A DNA stretch of 64,000 bases from Lautropia mirabilis (GTDB lineage Bacteria; Pseudomonadota; Gammaproteobacteria; Burkholderiales; Burkholderiaceae_E): NCBI RefSeq assembly GCF_900637555.1, contig NZ_LR134378.1, forward strand, positions 1,994,001 through 2,058,000. Direction: 5' to 3'. Under the pieces are notes generated by a model. It ran no database searches. It was not told the origin of the DNA and worked only from the letters and a program-made list of their open reading frames with translations. This document shows positions 53,101 through 64,000 of the stretch, piece after piece. Each line of letters begins with the position of its first letter. Positions within the stretch are counted from its first letter, which is position 1. The position numbers and the translations under genes were made by a program.

Positions 53101-53726
53101 TGGCCCGGCTGGGGCCGGTGAACCTGGCGGCGCTGGACGAGTTGACAGCGGCGCGCGAGCGCGAGGTGTTCCTGAACACCCAGTCCACCGACCTGCAGGA
53201 GGCGATGGCCACGCTGGAGAACGCCATCCGCACTATCGACCAGGAAACCCGGTCGCTGCTGCAGTCCACCTACGATACCGTCAACGCCGAGTTCGGTCGG
53301 CTTTTCCCGATGCTCTTCGGGGGCGGCGAGGCACGGCTGGTGCTGACCGGTGGTGAAATCCTGGATGCGGGGGTGCAGGTGTTCGCGCAGCCCCCGGGCA
53401 AGAAGAACGCTTCCATCCACCTGCTTTCAGGGGGTGAGAAGGCATTGACCGCCATTGCGCTGGTCTTTGGTATCTTCAAGCTGAATCCGGCGCCGTTCTG
53501 CCTGCTGGACGAGGTGGATGCGCCGCTGGACGACGCAAACACGGAACGTTACGCGAAGATGGTGGCGGCGATGTCCGAGGAAACGCAGTTCATCTTCATC
53601 TCGCACAACAAGATCGCCATGGAAATGGCCCATCAACTGATCGGCGTGACGATGCAGGAGAAGGGGGTTTCCCGCCTGGTGGCGGTGGACCTGACCTCTG
53701 CGGTCGAACTCGCCGAGGCCGCCTGA
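50187..53726 (+). CDS. smc: Chromosome segregation protein SMC
   Basis: Condensin ATPase of 1179 aa. Walker A 'VGPNGCGKSN' near residue 35, long coiled coils (about 170-500 and 670-1000), a hinge near 510-670 ('MRPWLEKHGLGEDTERIWQY'), signature 'LLSGGEKALTAIAL' near 1078 and Walker B 'CLLDEVDAPLDDAN' near 1106. The family begins M-R-L-x-x-I/V-K-L-A-G-F-K-S-F; this matches GTG 50187 (V-R-L-K-Q-V-K), which has AAAGGG upstream. The open frame continues 78 nt further, but that part is not conserved. It heads an smc, zipA, ligA array. Confidence 0.96.
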   Translation: MRLKQVKLAGFKSFCDPTTFELPSQLVGIVGPNGCGKSNIIDATRWVLGESRATELRGESMQDVIFNGSLERKPSSRASVELVFDNSLGRIGGAWGGFAEISVKRVLTREGQSTYYINQQPVRRKDVHDIFLGTGLGPRAYAIIGQGTISRIIEAKPDELRVFFEEAAGVSKYKERRRETENRLADTRENLTRVEDILRELHGQISKLDAQAEVAGRYRAMEAERTQKQQWLWLIKRDDAQAEQQLLEKTAESLDLEIEGLQTGLRSAENRMETLREAVHQANDEVSRCQAAYYEVNSEISTLESQIRMIAQNRNQAQARLKSLEEQIQSARALSEGGLQRRQEVEAQLEEAREQQATAEMALAEAEEQLAACEDEERERREALESARQAAHTAQQALQVGRVERRSHEEALAQMQERRQRLQASLSQLGDDASDQLERLALELGAAQEEEARTAEQQQTLEARLAEVQAERGPAQEALQAAVTKTTTIEARMAVLEQLQARMQGENQMRPWLEKHGLGEDTERIWQYIRIEPGWETAVEAVLRERVHALEAKSVQQVAAMLQEAPPGKVGLFLTDLPAGAAPLPARPAGRLVPLASLVRCQDARLKPIMAEWLDGFFSAESTEAAFAGRGQLPPGGRFVVREGHAIGRFDVVLFAMDSEGEGVLARQQELQNLERELRAQQLLGDEARQQAERIDAMAAQLAEQVRAARDASARAVRRVSTATIEHERLAQAVRSREESRQRLSEEIEELAMRQAGREEALQALVDGLAEAEEKAEVASEELAAAREAAEMLETTLSSRRDHARESELAVRESAYAVRSLEQEIDNLRERIARADEQLAQADGNRERLLADLEGMSDEALREQLEVMLERRMEAEQALSEARGLADERSGELRRLDEERLRAERGQEPLRQRLIELRMKEQAARLTAEQMDEALAEASADLAELKASLEAQPQRPKPSWLQSEVSRLAQAVARLGPVNLAALDELTAAREREVFLNTQSTDLQEAMATLENAIRTIDQETRSLLQSTYDTVNAEFGRLFPMLFGGGEARLVLTGGEILDAGVQVFAQPPGKKNASIHLLSGGEKALTAIALVFGIFKLNPAPFCLLDEVDAPLDDANTERYAKMVAAMSEETQFIFISHNKIAMEMAHQLIGVTMQEKGVSRLVAVDLTSAVELAEAA

Positions 53727-53808
53727 TGCCGCAGGATCGACAGCATCGTTACCGGATGCTCACACCTGCGGTGGAATCCGGTCGTCATTTACAGTCAGGG
53801 GAACACTT

Positions 53809-55548
53809 TTGAGCACGCTTACATGGAGCATCATCGCGCTGGTCGTCGTGGTGCTGGTCATCGTCATTGCCCACAACCTGTGGCAGGGCCGTCGTCGGCG
53901 CCAGCAGGCTTCCGCACTCGGCCTGCGCAAGGGGTATTTCGATGATGATCCCCAGACGCTGACCGGCGGGGCCGGTCCGGATGACGAGTCGTCCCCGCGC
54001 CGGGGGCGCGGTCGCCGCGAGCCCGTGATGCGGGGGGCAGCACGGCAGGTTCCGCCCGATCTGGCCGCCCGTCCGGCACGCTTCGAGGGCGAGGATTCGC
54101 GCTCGCTCCGCAAGGGTGGGCCGTCCAGTGATCCGGCCGATCGGCACCCGTCTCTGGCGCTGGATGACGAGGACTACATCGAGACGCCGTTCGAGAACCC
54201 GGCGGCCGTGCGCCCCTGGAGCAGTGCCGAGGATGGGGCCCGTGTCGAGGCCGCACGCCGGGCCGAGGCCCAGGCGCTGGCATCGCGCCGCATTCCGGAC
54301 AGTCTGCGCCGGGAGTCGGCCCGTGACGGGCATTCGCCCGTGCATGCCGGACAGACTGATGCTGGCCATGACCGTCACGGTGCACGGGACGAGGGGCGCG
54401 ATGCGCCGTTCGAGGCGGCCGGAACCCGGGTCGGCCGAGGCCGCACGGCCGGCGCTCACCGGGCGGATGCGGATGATTCCCGGATGGAGGCGTCAATGGC
54501 ACGCCCTGCGGTCGATCATGACGGCGGCGGGGCCGAGCATCCGGCAGAGGAGGATTCGTCGGCGGCACAGCGCATGACGCGTGGTGTGGCCAGCCAGGGG
54601 ACGCCGGAGGACGATGACCGGCGCGGCAGCCATCGGGACGCATCGCCCACATCGGTTGCGGCAGATGATGGCGAGGCCGACGGGCAGCGTCGAGTGGACG
54701 ACGTGTCGCCGGCTCAGGCAGATGACATCGAGGCCGAAGGGGCAGAGGCCGTACCGGCCGAGGTGGCCGAGCCCGATCCGCTGCCTGACGCCCAGGTCGA
54801 GCACGTGGTGATCCTGGAGCCGCCCGCTCCGGTCAATACCGACCGGCTGGTGGCGCTCACCTCGTCGCTGCGTCACGTGGGCAGCAAGCCGGTCCGCATC
54901 GAGGTCGAGCGGCTGGGCAGTCACTGGGGGCCGCTGACGGCGGGCGAGAAGGCGGTGCGCATCCGCTGCAGCCTGCTGCTGGCCAACCGCCAGGGGCCGC
55001 TCAATGCGGTCGAGCTGTCGGACTTCAACGCGGCCATCGAGTCGCTGGCCAGCAAGCTTCAGGCACCGGTCAACATTCCCGACATGGCGCCGATCCTGCG
55101 CAACGCGCGTGACCTGGATACGCTGGCGGCGCGGCTCGACACCCAGATTGAGGTGCGCGTCGAGCTGCCCGAGGCCGCCGAGCCCAATCGGGTGGCGGGG
55201 GTGGTGCGCCATCTGGGGCTGTCCGAGCGTGGCAACGGCCGCTACGAGGCCTTTGCCGACTCGGGGGATTCGCTGTTCACGCTGGCTTTCAACCAGACGC
55301 GCGATCAGATCGACTTCATGCTGGATGTGCCCCGCACGGCCGAGAAGTACGAGGCCTGGGAGGGCATGGTGGCCTGCGCCCAGAGCATGGCCCAGGCGCT
55401 GGGCGGACGGCTGGTGGACAGCAGCGGCCGTGGTCTGTCGGTCGGCATGATCGGCACCGTGTCGCGTCAGTTGGCCCGTCGCTACGCTGAACTGGCCCAG
55501 GTCGGCCTTGCGGCGGGAAATGCCGCTGCGTTACGAGTATTTCACTGA
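53809..55548 (+). CDS. zipA: Cell division protein ZipA-like
   Basis: 579-residue FtsZ anchor. One N-terminal membrane helix ('SIIALVVVVLVIVIAHNLW') is followed by a basic stretch ('RRRRQQ'). A long charged, disordered linker (about 30-325) follows, and a C-terminal domain (about 330-579) has the ZipA FtsZ-binding pattern ('GPLNAVELSDFNAAIESLASKL', 'FTLAFNQTRDQIDFMLDVPR'). The linker is longer than in E. coli ZipA (328 aa total). TTG start with AGGGGA upstream. Position between smc and ligA is conserved in betaproteobacteria. Confidence 0.88.
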   Translation: MSTLTWSIIALVVVVLVIVIAHNLWQGRRRRQQASALGLRKGYFDDDPQTLTGGAGPDDESSPRRGRGRREPVMRGAARQVPPDLAARPARFEGEDSRSLRKGGPSSDPADRHPSLALDDEDYIETPFENPAAVRPWSSAEDGARVEAARRAEAQALASRRIPDSLRRESARDGHSPVHAGQTDAGHDRHGARDEGRDAPFEAAGTRVGRGRTAGAHRADADDSRMEASMARPAVDHDGGGAEHPAEEDSSAAQRMTRGVASQGTPEDDDRRGSHRDASPTSVAADDGEADGQRRVDDVSPAQADDIEAEGAEAVPAEVAEPDPLPDAQVEHVVILEPPAPVNTDRLVALTSSLRHVGSKPVRIEVERLGSHWGPLTAGEKAVRIRCSLLLANRQGPLNAVELSDFNAAIESLASKLQAPVNIPDMAPILRNARDLDTLAARLDTQIEVRVELPEAAEPNRVAGVVRHLGLSERGNGRYEAFADSGDSLFTLAFNQTRDQIDFMLDVPRTAEKYEAWEGMVACAQSMAQALGGRLVDSSGRGLSVGMIGTVSRQLARRYAELAQVGLAAGNAAALRVFH

Positions 55549-55552
55549 GTAA

Positions 55553-57919
<2,367 letters not shown>

Positions 57920-57921
57920 TC

Positions 57922-58824
57922 ATGGCCAACAACCGCGTTCGCAAAGCTGTATTCCCTGTCGCCGGGCTGGGTACCCGCTTCCTTCCCGCCACCAAGGCGC
58001 AGCCCAAGGAGATGCTGCCGATCGTCGACCGACCGCTGATCCAGTATGCGGTGGAAGAGGCAGCGGCTGCCGGCATCACCGAGATGATCTTCATCACCGG
58101 GCGCAACAAGCGCAGCATCGAGGATCACTTCGACAAGGCCTATGAGCTGGAGTCCGAGCTGCAGGCCAAGGGCAAGGACAAGCTGCTGGAAACCGTCAAG
58201 GAATCGCTGCCCAGTGGCGTGAACTGTGTCTACATCCGCCAGGCCGAGCCGCTGGGCCTGGGCCACGCGGTGCTGTGTGCCCGCGAGGTGGTGGGCAACG
58301 AGCCGTTCGCCATCCTGCTGGCCGATGACCTGATGCAGCCGGCTCCCGGTGGCGATCCGGTGCTGAAGCAGATGGTCGACCTGCACAACCGGCAGCACGC
58401 CAGCGTGCTGGCCGTGCAGGAAGTGCCGCGCGAGGAAACCAGCGCCTACGGTATCGTGTCCAGCACGCCGTGGGCCGAGCGCACCAGCCGTATCACCGGC
58501 ATGGTGGAAAAGCCGAAGCCCGAGGAGGCTCCGTCCACGCTGGCTGTCGTGGGCCGCTACCTGCTGTCGCCGATGATCTTCGATCACCTGGCCAACGTGA
58601 AGCCGGGCGCCGGTGGCGAGATCCAGCTGACTGATGCACTGGCACAGCTCATCCATGACCAGCCGGTGCTGGCCTACGCCTTCGAGGGCCGTCGCTATGA
58701 CTGCGGTTCGAAGATCGGCTACCTGGAAGCCACGGTCGAGCTGGGCCTGCAGCACCCCGAGGTCGGTGCCGAGTTCCGTGCCTTCCTGGAAGCGAAGGCC
58801 GCCGAGCTGGGCCTGGTGAAGTGA
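57922..58824 (+). CDS. galU: UTP-glucose-1-phosphate uridylyltransferase
   Basis: Makes UDP-glucose from UTP and glucose 1-phosphate, 300 aa. Nucleotide-binding '[22 protein letters not shown]' and '[13 protein letters not shown]', then '[14 protein letters not shown]', 'LADDLM' with the metal-binding Asp, and '[13 protein letters not shown]' are hallmark segments. ATG 57922 was chosen; the TTG two codons earlier overlaps the ligA stop. The gene ends with GTGA overlapping the phosphorylase start. UDP-glucose feeds lipopolysaccharide and capsule sugars, but no such cluster is adjacent. Confidence 0.96.
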   Translation: MANNRVRKAVFPVAGLGTRFLPATKAQPKEMLPIVDRPLIQYAVEEAAAAGITEMIFITGRNKRSIEDHFDKAYELESELQAKGKDKLLETVKESLPSGVNCVYIRQAEPLGLGHAVLCAREVVGNEPFAILLADDLMQPAPGGDPVLKQMVDLHNRQHASVLAVQEVPREETSAYGIVSSTPWAERTSRITGMVEKPKPEEAPSTLAVVGRYLLSPMIFDHLANVKPGAGGEIQLTDALAQLIHDQPVLAYAFEGRRYDCGSKIGYLEATVELGLQHPEVGAEFRAFLEAKAAELGLVK

Positions 58825-59729
58825 TCGACGGCATCGACGACAGCATGGCACCGGCACTGGCTGCGGCCAGCATGCCGGTGGACCGGCCGGTGGTCGGCAT
58901 CATCGGCGGCAGTGGCCTGCTGAATCTGGCTGGGCTGGAAGACGTGCACCGCAAGGTGGCGCGCACGCCCTGGGGCCAGACCTCCGGCGCGCTGTCGTTC
59001 GGGCGGCTGGCCGGGGTGCCGGTGGTGTTCCTGGCGCGGCACGGCTACGGCCACACCATCGCGCCGCATGACATCAACTACCGGGCCAACGTCTGGGCGC
59101 TGCGCGAGGCCGGCGTGAAGGCCCTGATCGCCTGCTCGGCGGTGGGGGGCATTCGTGATGACCTGCTGCCAGGCACGCTGGTGGTGCCCGATCAGATCAT
59201 CGACTACACCTGGGGGCGCGCTGTCAGCTACTTCAGTGGCGAGGACCAGCCCGTGGTGCACATCGATTTCAGCCATCCCTACGACGCCACGCTGCGTCGC
59301 CGGCTGATCGAGGCGGCGCAGGCCGTGGGGCAGCCGCTGGCGACTGATGGCTGCTACGGCTGCACCCAGGGCCCCCGCCTGGAAACGTTGGCCGAGGTGC
59401 GCCGCTACCGGCGCGATGGTTGCGACATGCTGGGCATGACGGCCATGCCCGAGGCGGCGCTGGCCCGTGAACTGGATCTGCCGTATGCGATGCTGGCGGC
59501 GGTGGCCAACCGTGCTGCCGGTCTGCCTGCAGCCGGCCTTGCGGCGGGTGATGCCGCTCAGACGGGCCACCCGGGGCGCATCGTGCCGGACGTGGCCATC
59601 GCCCAGGCCAACGGTGGGGCGAAGGATGAAACCCAGGATGACCTGGCGCTGCAGATCTCGGCTGCGCTGTCCGCTGCCATGCCCAAGCTGTTGAAGGTGC
59701 TGACGAGGGCCGTGACGCAGATGGCCTGA
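58821..59729 (+). CDS. S-methyl-5'-thioinosine/thioadenosine phosphorylase family protein
   Basis: Purine nucleoside phosphorylase of the MTAP/MTIP family, 302 aa, for methylthionucleoside salvage. '[16 protein letters not shown]' opens the fold; '[28 protein letters not shown]' and '[15 protein letters not shown]' bind phosphate. '[17 protein letters not shown]' and '[19 protein letters not shown]' follow. The TAMPEA segment and an Asn in place of the adenine-selecting Asp region point to the thioinosine (6-oxopurine) branch, but this is a judgement by eye. GTG 58821 overlaps the galU stop; ATG 58845 is an alternative. Confidence 0.88.
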   Translation: MIDGIDDSMAPALAAASMPVDRPVVGIIGGSGLLNLAGLEDVHRKVARTPWGQTSGALSFGRLAGVPVVFLARHGYGHTIAPHDINYRANVWALREAGVKALIACSAVGGIRDDLLPGTLVVPDQIIDYTWGRAVSYFSGEDQPVVHIDFSHPYDATLRRRLIEAAQAVGQPLATDGCYGCTQGPRLETLAEVRRYRRDGCDMLGMTAMPEAALARELDLPYAMLAAVANRAAGLPAAGLAAGDAAQTGHPGRIVPDVAIAQANGGAKDETQDDLALQISAALSAAMPKLLKVLTRAVTQMA

Positions 59730-59758
59730 AGAGGCCTGATTGTCCAGTCCCCGAAAGA

Positions 59759-59794
59759 TGCCTGCCCGGTGCCGATGCTGGCCCTGGGCGGGCA
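59759..59794 (+). terminator. Possible terminator between convergent phosphorylase and glnD
   Basis: 9-bp stem TGCCTGCCC/GGGCGGGCA (one wobble pair) with an 18-nt loop, followed by TTTCCGTTT. Weak evidence. Confidence 0.35.
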
Positions 59795-59854
59795 TTTCCG
59801 TTTCCGGGGCATGGATCCTTCCGGCAGGTCGCGGGCAGGCGCTGCCGCCCGGGG

Positions 59855-62653
59855 CTACAGGATCTCCAGCAGTTCCTTTTCCAGCTTCAGCCGCTCGGCC
59901 TCGGTGTGCAGGTTGTCGGAGCCGATGGTGAAGCTGTCTTCGGCGCGCTCGCCCAGCGTGGCGATGCGTGCCCCGAAAAGTTCCACCGCGTTGTTGGCCA
60001 GAATGCGCGCCAGGTCGTACAGCAGTCCGGGGCGGTCGGTGGCCGTGATCGACAGCAGGTAGCGCTGGCCGGCCTCATCGGGGCGCAGGTCGATGCGCGG
60101 GGGCAGCGGGAAGGCGCGCGAACGACGTGACAGGCGGCTGGGACCGGCGGGCTTGAGCTGTCCGGGGTCCAGGGGGGCATCCAGCAGACGGGTCAGTTCG
60201 GCTTCCAGGCGGGTGAGCTGTTCGGGAGGCAGGCGGCGCTGGTCGGTCGTCATCACCTCGAAGCTGTCCAGCGCCATGCCGTGGCGGGTGGTGTGCACGC
60301 GGGCCTCCAGAATGGAGAGCCGCTGCTGGTCGAAGAAGCGGCAGATGCGTGCGAAGAGCGCCGGCTTGTCCATCGTGAAGATCAGGAACTCGATACCGTC
60401 GCCCACGCCGCTGGCACGGGTATGCACGCTGGTGCGGCGCTCGTCGGCGTGCGCATGCAGCATCTCGGTGTGCCAGGCCAGGTCCTGCGGGTCATGGCGC
60501 AGGAAGTAACCGATATCCAGCGTGTTCCAGAAGGCCTGGTAGGCATCGTCGGGGATGCCCCGTTCGCGCAGCAGCCCGGCAGCCGCCTGGCGGCGCACGT
60601 CCATCTGCGTGGCGGGACGGGTGGTGTGGCCGCTGAGGTAGGCCAGCGTGGCCCTGTACAGGTCTTCCAGCAGCTTGCCCTTCCAGGCGTTCCAGACCCG
60701 GGCGCTGGTGCCGCGGATGTCGGCGACCGTGAGCAGATACAGGGCCGTGAGCCGACGGGGGGTCTGTACCCGCTGGGCGAACTCCGCAATCACCTCGGGG
60801 TCGGCCAGATCGCGTTTCTGGGCGGTCATCGACATGGTGAGGTGCTCGCGCACCAGAAAGCCCAGCAGACGCTGGTCGTCGCCGGTGATGCCGTGGGTAC
60901 GGCAGAAGCGCAGCACGTCGCGCTCGCCCAGCTTCGAGTGGTCGCCGCCGCGCCCCTTGGCGATGTCATGAAAGAGGGCCGCCACGATCAGCAGCCAGGG
61001 CGACTCGAAATCGCTCATCAGCTGGCTGCAGAACGGGTACTCGTGCACGTGCTCGGCCATCATGAAGCGGCGCAGGTTGCGCACCACCATCAGCGTGTGC
61101 TGGTCGACCGTGTAGACGTGGAAGAGGTCATGCTGCATGCGGCCCACGATGTGCCGGAAGGGCGCAAGATAGCGTCCCAGCACCGACCACTGGTTCATCA
61201 GCCGCAGCGTGTGGGTGATGCCGGGCGGGGTCTGCAGGATGGCCAGGAAGCAGGCGCGGTTGATCGGATCGTGCCGGTAGGCGCCGTCGATGCGGAAGCG
61301 CGCATGCCAGAGGGCGCGCAGCGTGCGCACCGTCATGCCGTTGAGCGAGCGGTTCTGCTGCAGCACGCGGAAGGCACGCAGGATCAGCCGGGGATCGCGC
61401 TCGAAGTCCTGCGGGTTGCGCAGGTCCAGCTGGTCGTCAATCTGGTCGAAATGGTCGTCCAGCCGGCGGGCCGGACCCGGATGCTGGCGCAGCAGGCGGA
61501 TCTCCAGCGACTGCAGCAGCAGCGTGCTCAGTTGCGTGATGCCCTTGGCCGCCAGGTAGTACTGCTGCATCAGCTTTTCCGAGAGCGCGCGCGGGCCTTC
61601 CCCCTTCAGGTGCATGGCCTGGGCCACGGCGGGCTGCAGGTCGAAGATCAGCCGATCCTCGCGCCGGCCCGACAGGATGTGCAGCCAGGCGCGGATGCGT
61701 TTGAGAAGTCGCTCGTAGCGCTGCAGCTGGCTGGCTTCCAGCGGTTCGATGACGCCGGCGCGCACCAGTGACACCCAGGCCTGCCCGAAGCCGGCGGCGC
61801 GGCTGATCCAGGCCACCACCTGCAGGTCGCGCAGGGCGCCCGGGCTTTCCTTGCAGTTGGGCTCCAGGCTGTAGGGAGTGTCTTCGTACTTCTGGTGACG
61901 CTGGCGCATCTCCAGCAGCTTGTCGCGCAGAAAGAGCGGCAGCTGCAGCTGGCCGGCCATGGCCTCGCTCAGCTGGCGTGCGGCCCGCCGGTGGCCGGTG
62001 AGCTGGCGGCGCTCCAGCAGTGCCGTCATCGCGGTGATGTCCTCGCGGGCGGCCTGAGCGCACTGGGCAGGCGTGCGCACGCTGTGGCCGATTTCCAGGC
62101 CAATGTCCCAGCAGGCGCCGATGAAGCGCTCGATGTGGGCGATGGTGTCGTCGGACAGGGCAGGGGCGGGAGAAGCCGTCGTTGCGTCTGCCGGGGCGCT
62201 GGCGGACGGAGTGTCGTGTGCGCCCACCGATGGACTGTTGGCCGGAGAGGCCTGGGGTACCGGAGGGACAGTGTTCGCCGACGTTGCTGCTGCATTGCGA
62301 GCCTGTTCGGGCTCCGGCGCCAGCAGCAGCAGGTCCACGTCGGAAGCGGGTTGAAGTTCGCCGCGGCCATAGCCCCCAACGGCGAACAGCGCCCAGTCGG
62401 GCGGCATGTCAGCCAGCTTCCAGAGCTTCTTCAGCAGGTGGTCGGTGTCACGGGCCAGTCCGTGCATCAGCAGCCCGATGCGCTGGTCGGCGCGGAAGCG
62501 CTCGATGCGCGCGGTGCGCATCCGTTCGCGCTCATCGCGCAGGGCGGCGATGTCGTCGGGCGTCAGGCCGGCAGTTCGGGTTTCGGCGGCGTGCCCGCCG
62601 ACACGGTCAGCACTTCGTAGCCGGTTGGTGTCACGCACAGCATGTGCTCCCAT
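59855..62653 (-). CDS. glnD: Bifunctional uridylyltransferase/uridylyl-removing enzyme GlnD
   Basis: Senses glutamine and adds or removes UMP on PII proteins; up to 932 aa. Nucleotidyltransferase motif 'VGGYGRGELQPASDVDLLLL', HD domain 'LFHDIAKGRGGDHS', and two C-terminal ACT domains ('FLIFTMDKPALFARICRFFD', 'LLSITATDRPGLLYDLARIL'). Directly after the catalytic Asp pair there is an Ala/Pro/Ser/Thr-rich insertion of about 55 residues (about 113-168). The first 90 bases overlap map. Possible real starts are ATG 62653, GTG 62638, a CTG overlapping the map stop (62566), or ATG 62521; none has a good ribosome site. Confidence 0.93.
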   Translation of the reverse strand: MGAHAVRDTNRLRSADRVGGHAAETRTAGLTPDDIAALRDERERMRTARIERFRADQRIGLLMHGLARDTDHLLKKLWKLADMPPDWALFAVGGYGRGELQPASDVDLLLLAPEPEQARNAAATSANTVPPVPQASPANSPSVGAHDTPSASAPADATTASPAPALSDDTIAHIERFIGACWDIGLEIGHSVRTPAQCAQAAREDITAMTALLERRQLTGHRRAARQLSEAMAGQLQLPLFLRDKLLEMRQRHQKYEDTPYSLEPNCKESPGALRDLQVVAWISRAAGFGQAWVSLVRAGVIEPLEASQLQRYERLLKRIRAWLHILSGRREDRLIFDLQPAVAQAMHLKGEGPRALSEKLMQQYYLAAKGITQLSTLLLQSLEIRLLRQHPGPARRLDDHFDQIDDQLDLRNPQDFERDPRLILRAFRVLQQNRSLNGMTVRTLRALWHARFRIDGAYRHDPINRACFLAILQTPPGITHTLRLMNQWSVLGRYLAPFRHIVGRMQHDLFHVYTVDQHTLMVVRNLRRFMMAEHVHEYPFCSQLMSDFESPWLLIVAALFHDIAKGRGGDHSKLGERDVLRFCRTHGITGDDQRLLGFLVREHLTMSMTAQKRDLADPEVIAEFAQRVQTPRRLTALYLLTVADIRGTSARVWNAWKGKLLEDLYRATLAYLSGHTTRPATQMDVRRQAAAGLLRERGIPDDAYQAFWNTLDIGYFLRHDPQDLAWHTEMLHAHADERRTSVHTRASGVGDGIEFLIFTMDKPALFARICRFFDQQRLSILEARVHTTRHGMALDSFEVMTTDQRRLPPEQLTRLEAELTRLLDAPLDPGQLKPAGPSRLSRRSRAFPLPPRIDLRPDEAGQRYLLSITATDRPGLLYDLARILANNAVELFGARIATLGERAEDSFTIGSDNLHTEAERLKLEKELLEIL

Positions 62654-63363
62654 TGTGCCGACAGGCTGTGGTCCTTGGTGACGACGGTCCAGCCATCGGC
62701 CAGTTGGCGAATCTCGCGGCGTCCGGCGTTCAGCATCGGCTCGATGGTGAAGATCATGCCGGGCTCCAGCTTGGGACCGGTGCCGGGGCGCCCGTAGTGC
62801 AGCACCTGGGGATCTTCATGGAAGTTGCGGCCGATGCCGTGGCCGCAGAACTCGCGCACGATGGAAAAGCCCTGTTTCTCGGCATAGGTCTGGATGACGT
62901 GGCCGATGTCGCCCAGGCGTGCGCCGGGCCGCACCTGCTCGATGCCCAGCCACAGGCACTGCCAGGTGACGTCCACCAGACGCTTGGCCAGCACCGAGGG
63001 CTGGCCGATCATGAACATGCGGCTGGTGTCGCCGTGGAAGCCGTCCTTGATGACCGTGACATCAATGTTGAGGATGTCGCCGTTCTTGAGCTTGCGCTCC
63101 CCGGGGATGCCGTGGCAGATCTGGTGGTTGATCGACGTGCAGATCGACTTGGGGTAGGGCGAATGGCCGGGAGGGGCGTAATTGAGCGGCGCGGGGATCG
63201 TGCCCTGCACGTCGGTCATGTAGGCGTGGCAGAGACGGTCCAGCTCCTCGGTGGTGGTGCCCGCCACCACGAAGGGGGTGATGTAGTCCAGAAGCTCGGC
63301 CGCCAGTCGGCCGGCAACACGCATTTTCTCGATTTCTTCCGGGGTCTTGATTCTGATGGACAT
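62563..63363 (-). CDS. map: Methionine aminopeptidase, type I
   Basis: Removes initiator Met from new proteins, 266 aa. Metal ligands: 'LNIDVTVIKDGFHGDTSRMF' (two Asp), 'CGHGIGRNFHEDP' (His), 'GMIFTIEPML' and 'QWEHMLCV' (Glu residues). It starts 'MSIRIKTPEEIEKMRVAGRL', the classic opening. Divergent from rpsB, a widely conserved arrangement. glnD follows directly and overlaps or abuts its 3' end, so both are probably one transcript. Confidence 0.97.
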   Translation of the reverse strand: MSIRIKTPEEIEKMRVAGRLAAELLDYITPFVVAGTTTEELDRLCHAYMTDVQGTIPAPLNYAPPGHSPYPKSICTSINHQICHGIPGERKLKNGDILNIDVTVIKDGFHGDTSRMFMIGQPSVLAKRLVDVTWQCLWLGIEQVRPGARLGDIGHVIQTYAEKQGFSIVREFCGHGIGRNFHEDPQVLHYGRPGTGPKLEPGMIFTIEPMLNAGRREIRQLADGWTVVTKDHSLSAQWEHMLCVTPTGYEVLTVSAGTPPKPELPA

Positions 63364-63795
63364 GGTGGGGAGCAAGGCGGGATCAGGACTGCATGTTAAC
63401 TGATTCGCCGTCGCAGGGCCGGCCGGCCCGGACCATGGGGGCTGCCGGCACGAGAAGTCCGGCTGGCCTCCTGTCTGGTTCTGCGTTGCAATCTGCAGCA
63501 TCCTGATGTCATCTCCCGTCAGATGGCATCGGCACGCGGGCGCATTGGATGCTAGAATCACGGGCGCTGCCGGGCGCGGTCTCCCTTCCAGGTGGGGCCG
63601 GGCACCGGCGGCTTTCAGAAGGCCCCGGGTCGATGCGACTTCCGGCCGCCGCCGCATCCCGCGGCGCAGCGGCCCCTGCCGCGGAACAAGGGTGCCCGTC
63701 CTGTCGGCCACACATCATTCAAGAGCTGCCGGGTGCGGGTTGGTTCCGTGCTGGTCCCGGGGTATTGTCAACCCTGTATCGGAGTTTTTCCCTTC
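63364..63795. other. map-rpsB divergent region with rpsB leader
   Basis: 430 bases without a gene. TAGAAT at 63553-63558, followed by a G/C-rich stretch, looks like the -10 box of rpsB and predicts a leader of about 230 nt. Such a long GC-rich leader with several short inverted repeats is compatible with autogenous S2 control, which I infer and do not see directly. The map promoter should lie at the left side but is not obvious. Confidence 0.45.
63553..63558 (+). promoter_or_regulatory. rpsB: Candidate -10 box for rpsB
   Basis: TAGAAT with start expected near 63565. The -35 region is not close to consensus. Confidence 0.45.
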
Positions 63796-64000
63796 ATGTC
63801 AGTCACCATCCGCCAGATGCTCGAAGCCGGTGTCCACTTCGGACACCAGACCCGGTTCTGGAACCCGCGCATGGCCCCCTACATCTTCGGCCATCGCAAC
63901 AAGATTCACATCATCAACCTGGAAAAGACCCTGGTCAAATACCAGGAAGCCACCCGCTACCTGCGTCAGCTGGCAGCCAATGGCGGCACCATCCTGTTCG
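63796..64000 (+). CDS. rpsB: 30S ribosomal protein S2, N-terminal part (runs off window)
   Basis: The first 68 codons of ribosomal protein S2: '[25 protein letters not shown]' style opening in short pieces ([22 protein letters not shown]), then '[10 protein letters not shown]' and '[17 protein letters not shown]'. The match to S2 is unambiguous. GGAG lies 11 nt before ATG 63796. The right end is cut by the window; tsf would normally follow. Confidence 0.97.
   Translation, partial: MSVTIRQMLEAGVHFGHQTRFWNPRMAPYIFGHRNKIHIINLEKTLVKYQEATRYLRQLAANGGTILF

Overview
The window is high-GC (about 65% by eye) and reads as a chromosomal segment of a betaproteobacterium of the order Burkholderiales. The evidence is the gene order ftsK, lolA, rarA, serS and smc, zipA, ligA, together with prmB, dapC/dapD, glnD, map and rpsB neighbours. 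An enterobacterial-type fumarate reductase and Ala/Pro/Ser-rich insertions in many housekeeping proteins suggest a facultatively anaerobic, host-associated lineage such as Lautropia. That genus-level guess is inference only.

Layout: 0-5 kb holds the end of a Crp/Fnr regulator, ftsK and a MipA/OmpV outer-membrane protein. 5-9 kb is an frdABCD operon with a good FNR-type site upstream, divergent from lolA. 9-16 kb carries rarA, aroG, a lipoprotein hydrolase-like protein, serS, a broken antitoxin gene and tRNA-Ser(CGA). 16.7-24 kb carries a membrane protein, comEC with a degraded metallo-beta-lactamase domain, a 170-bp MITE-like inverted-repeat element, a RidA protein, an NlpC/P60 lipoprotein, an MFS exporter, a GlcG/HbpS protein and tRNA-Ser(GGA).

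24.2-32.1 kb is the most unusual part. Five paralogous exported proteins (four lipoproteins and one with an ordinary signal peptide) share a C-terminal domain of about 220-260 residues that I do not recognise. Its signatures are GVxGxxLxxMLDQ at the start and LCWN...YC..WxVPxxW near the end. Two members carry long TolA-like Ala/Glu/Lys/Arg stalks. Three genes point left, each with its own terminator or hairpin; two point right and run into a Tat-exported TRAP-type binding protein that has no permease genes beside it. I propose this as an undescribed surface or periplasmic protein family.

33-45 kb holds ppiD, a DUF1178 gene that appears to start at CTG, an ABC-F ATPase, prmB, a Spx/ArsC-like gene, a pilU-like ATPase with a long disordered tail, dapD, an AlkA-type glycosylase and dapC. 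45-50 kb is a compact sulfur-oxidation locus: two flavocytochrome c sulfide dehydrogenase flavoproteins, a YeeE/TsuA transporter, soxY and soxZ, without soxAX, soxB, soxCD or a cytochrome subunit. 50-64 kb is housekeeping: smc, zipA, ligA, galU, a methylthioinosine/methylthioadenosine phosphorylase, glnD, map and the start of rpsB.

All calls come from reading translations and motifs by eye. No database search was run.
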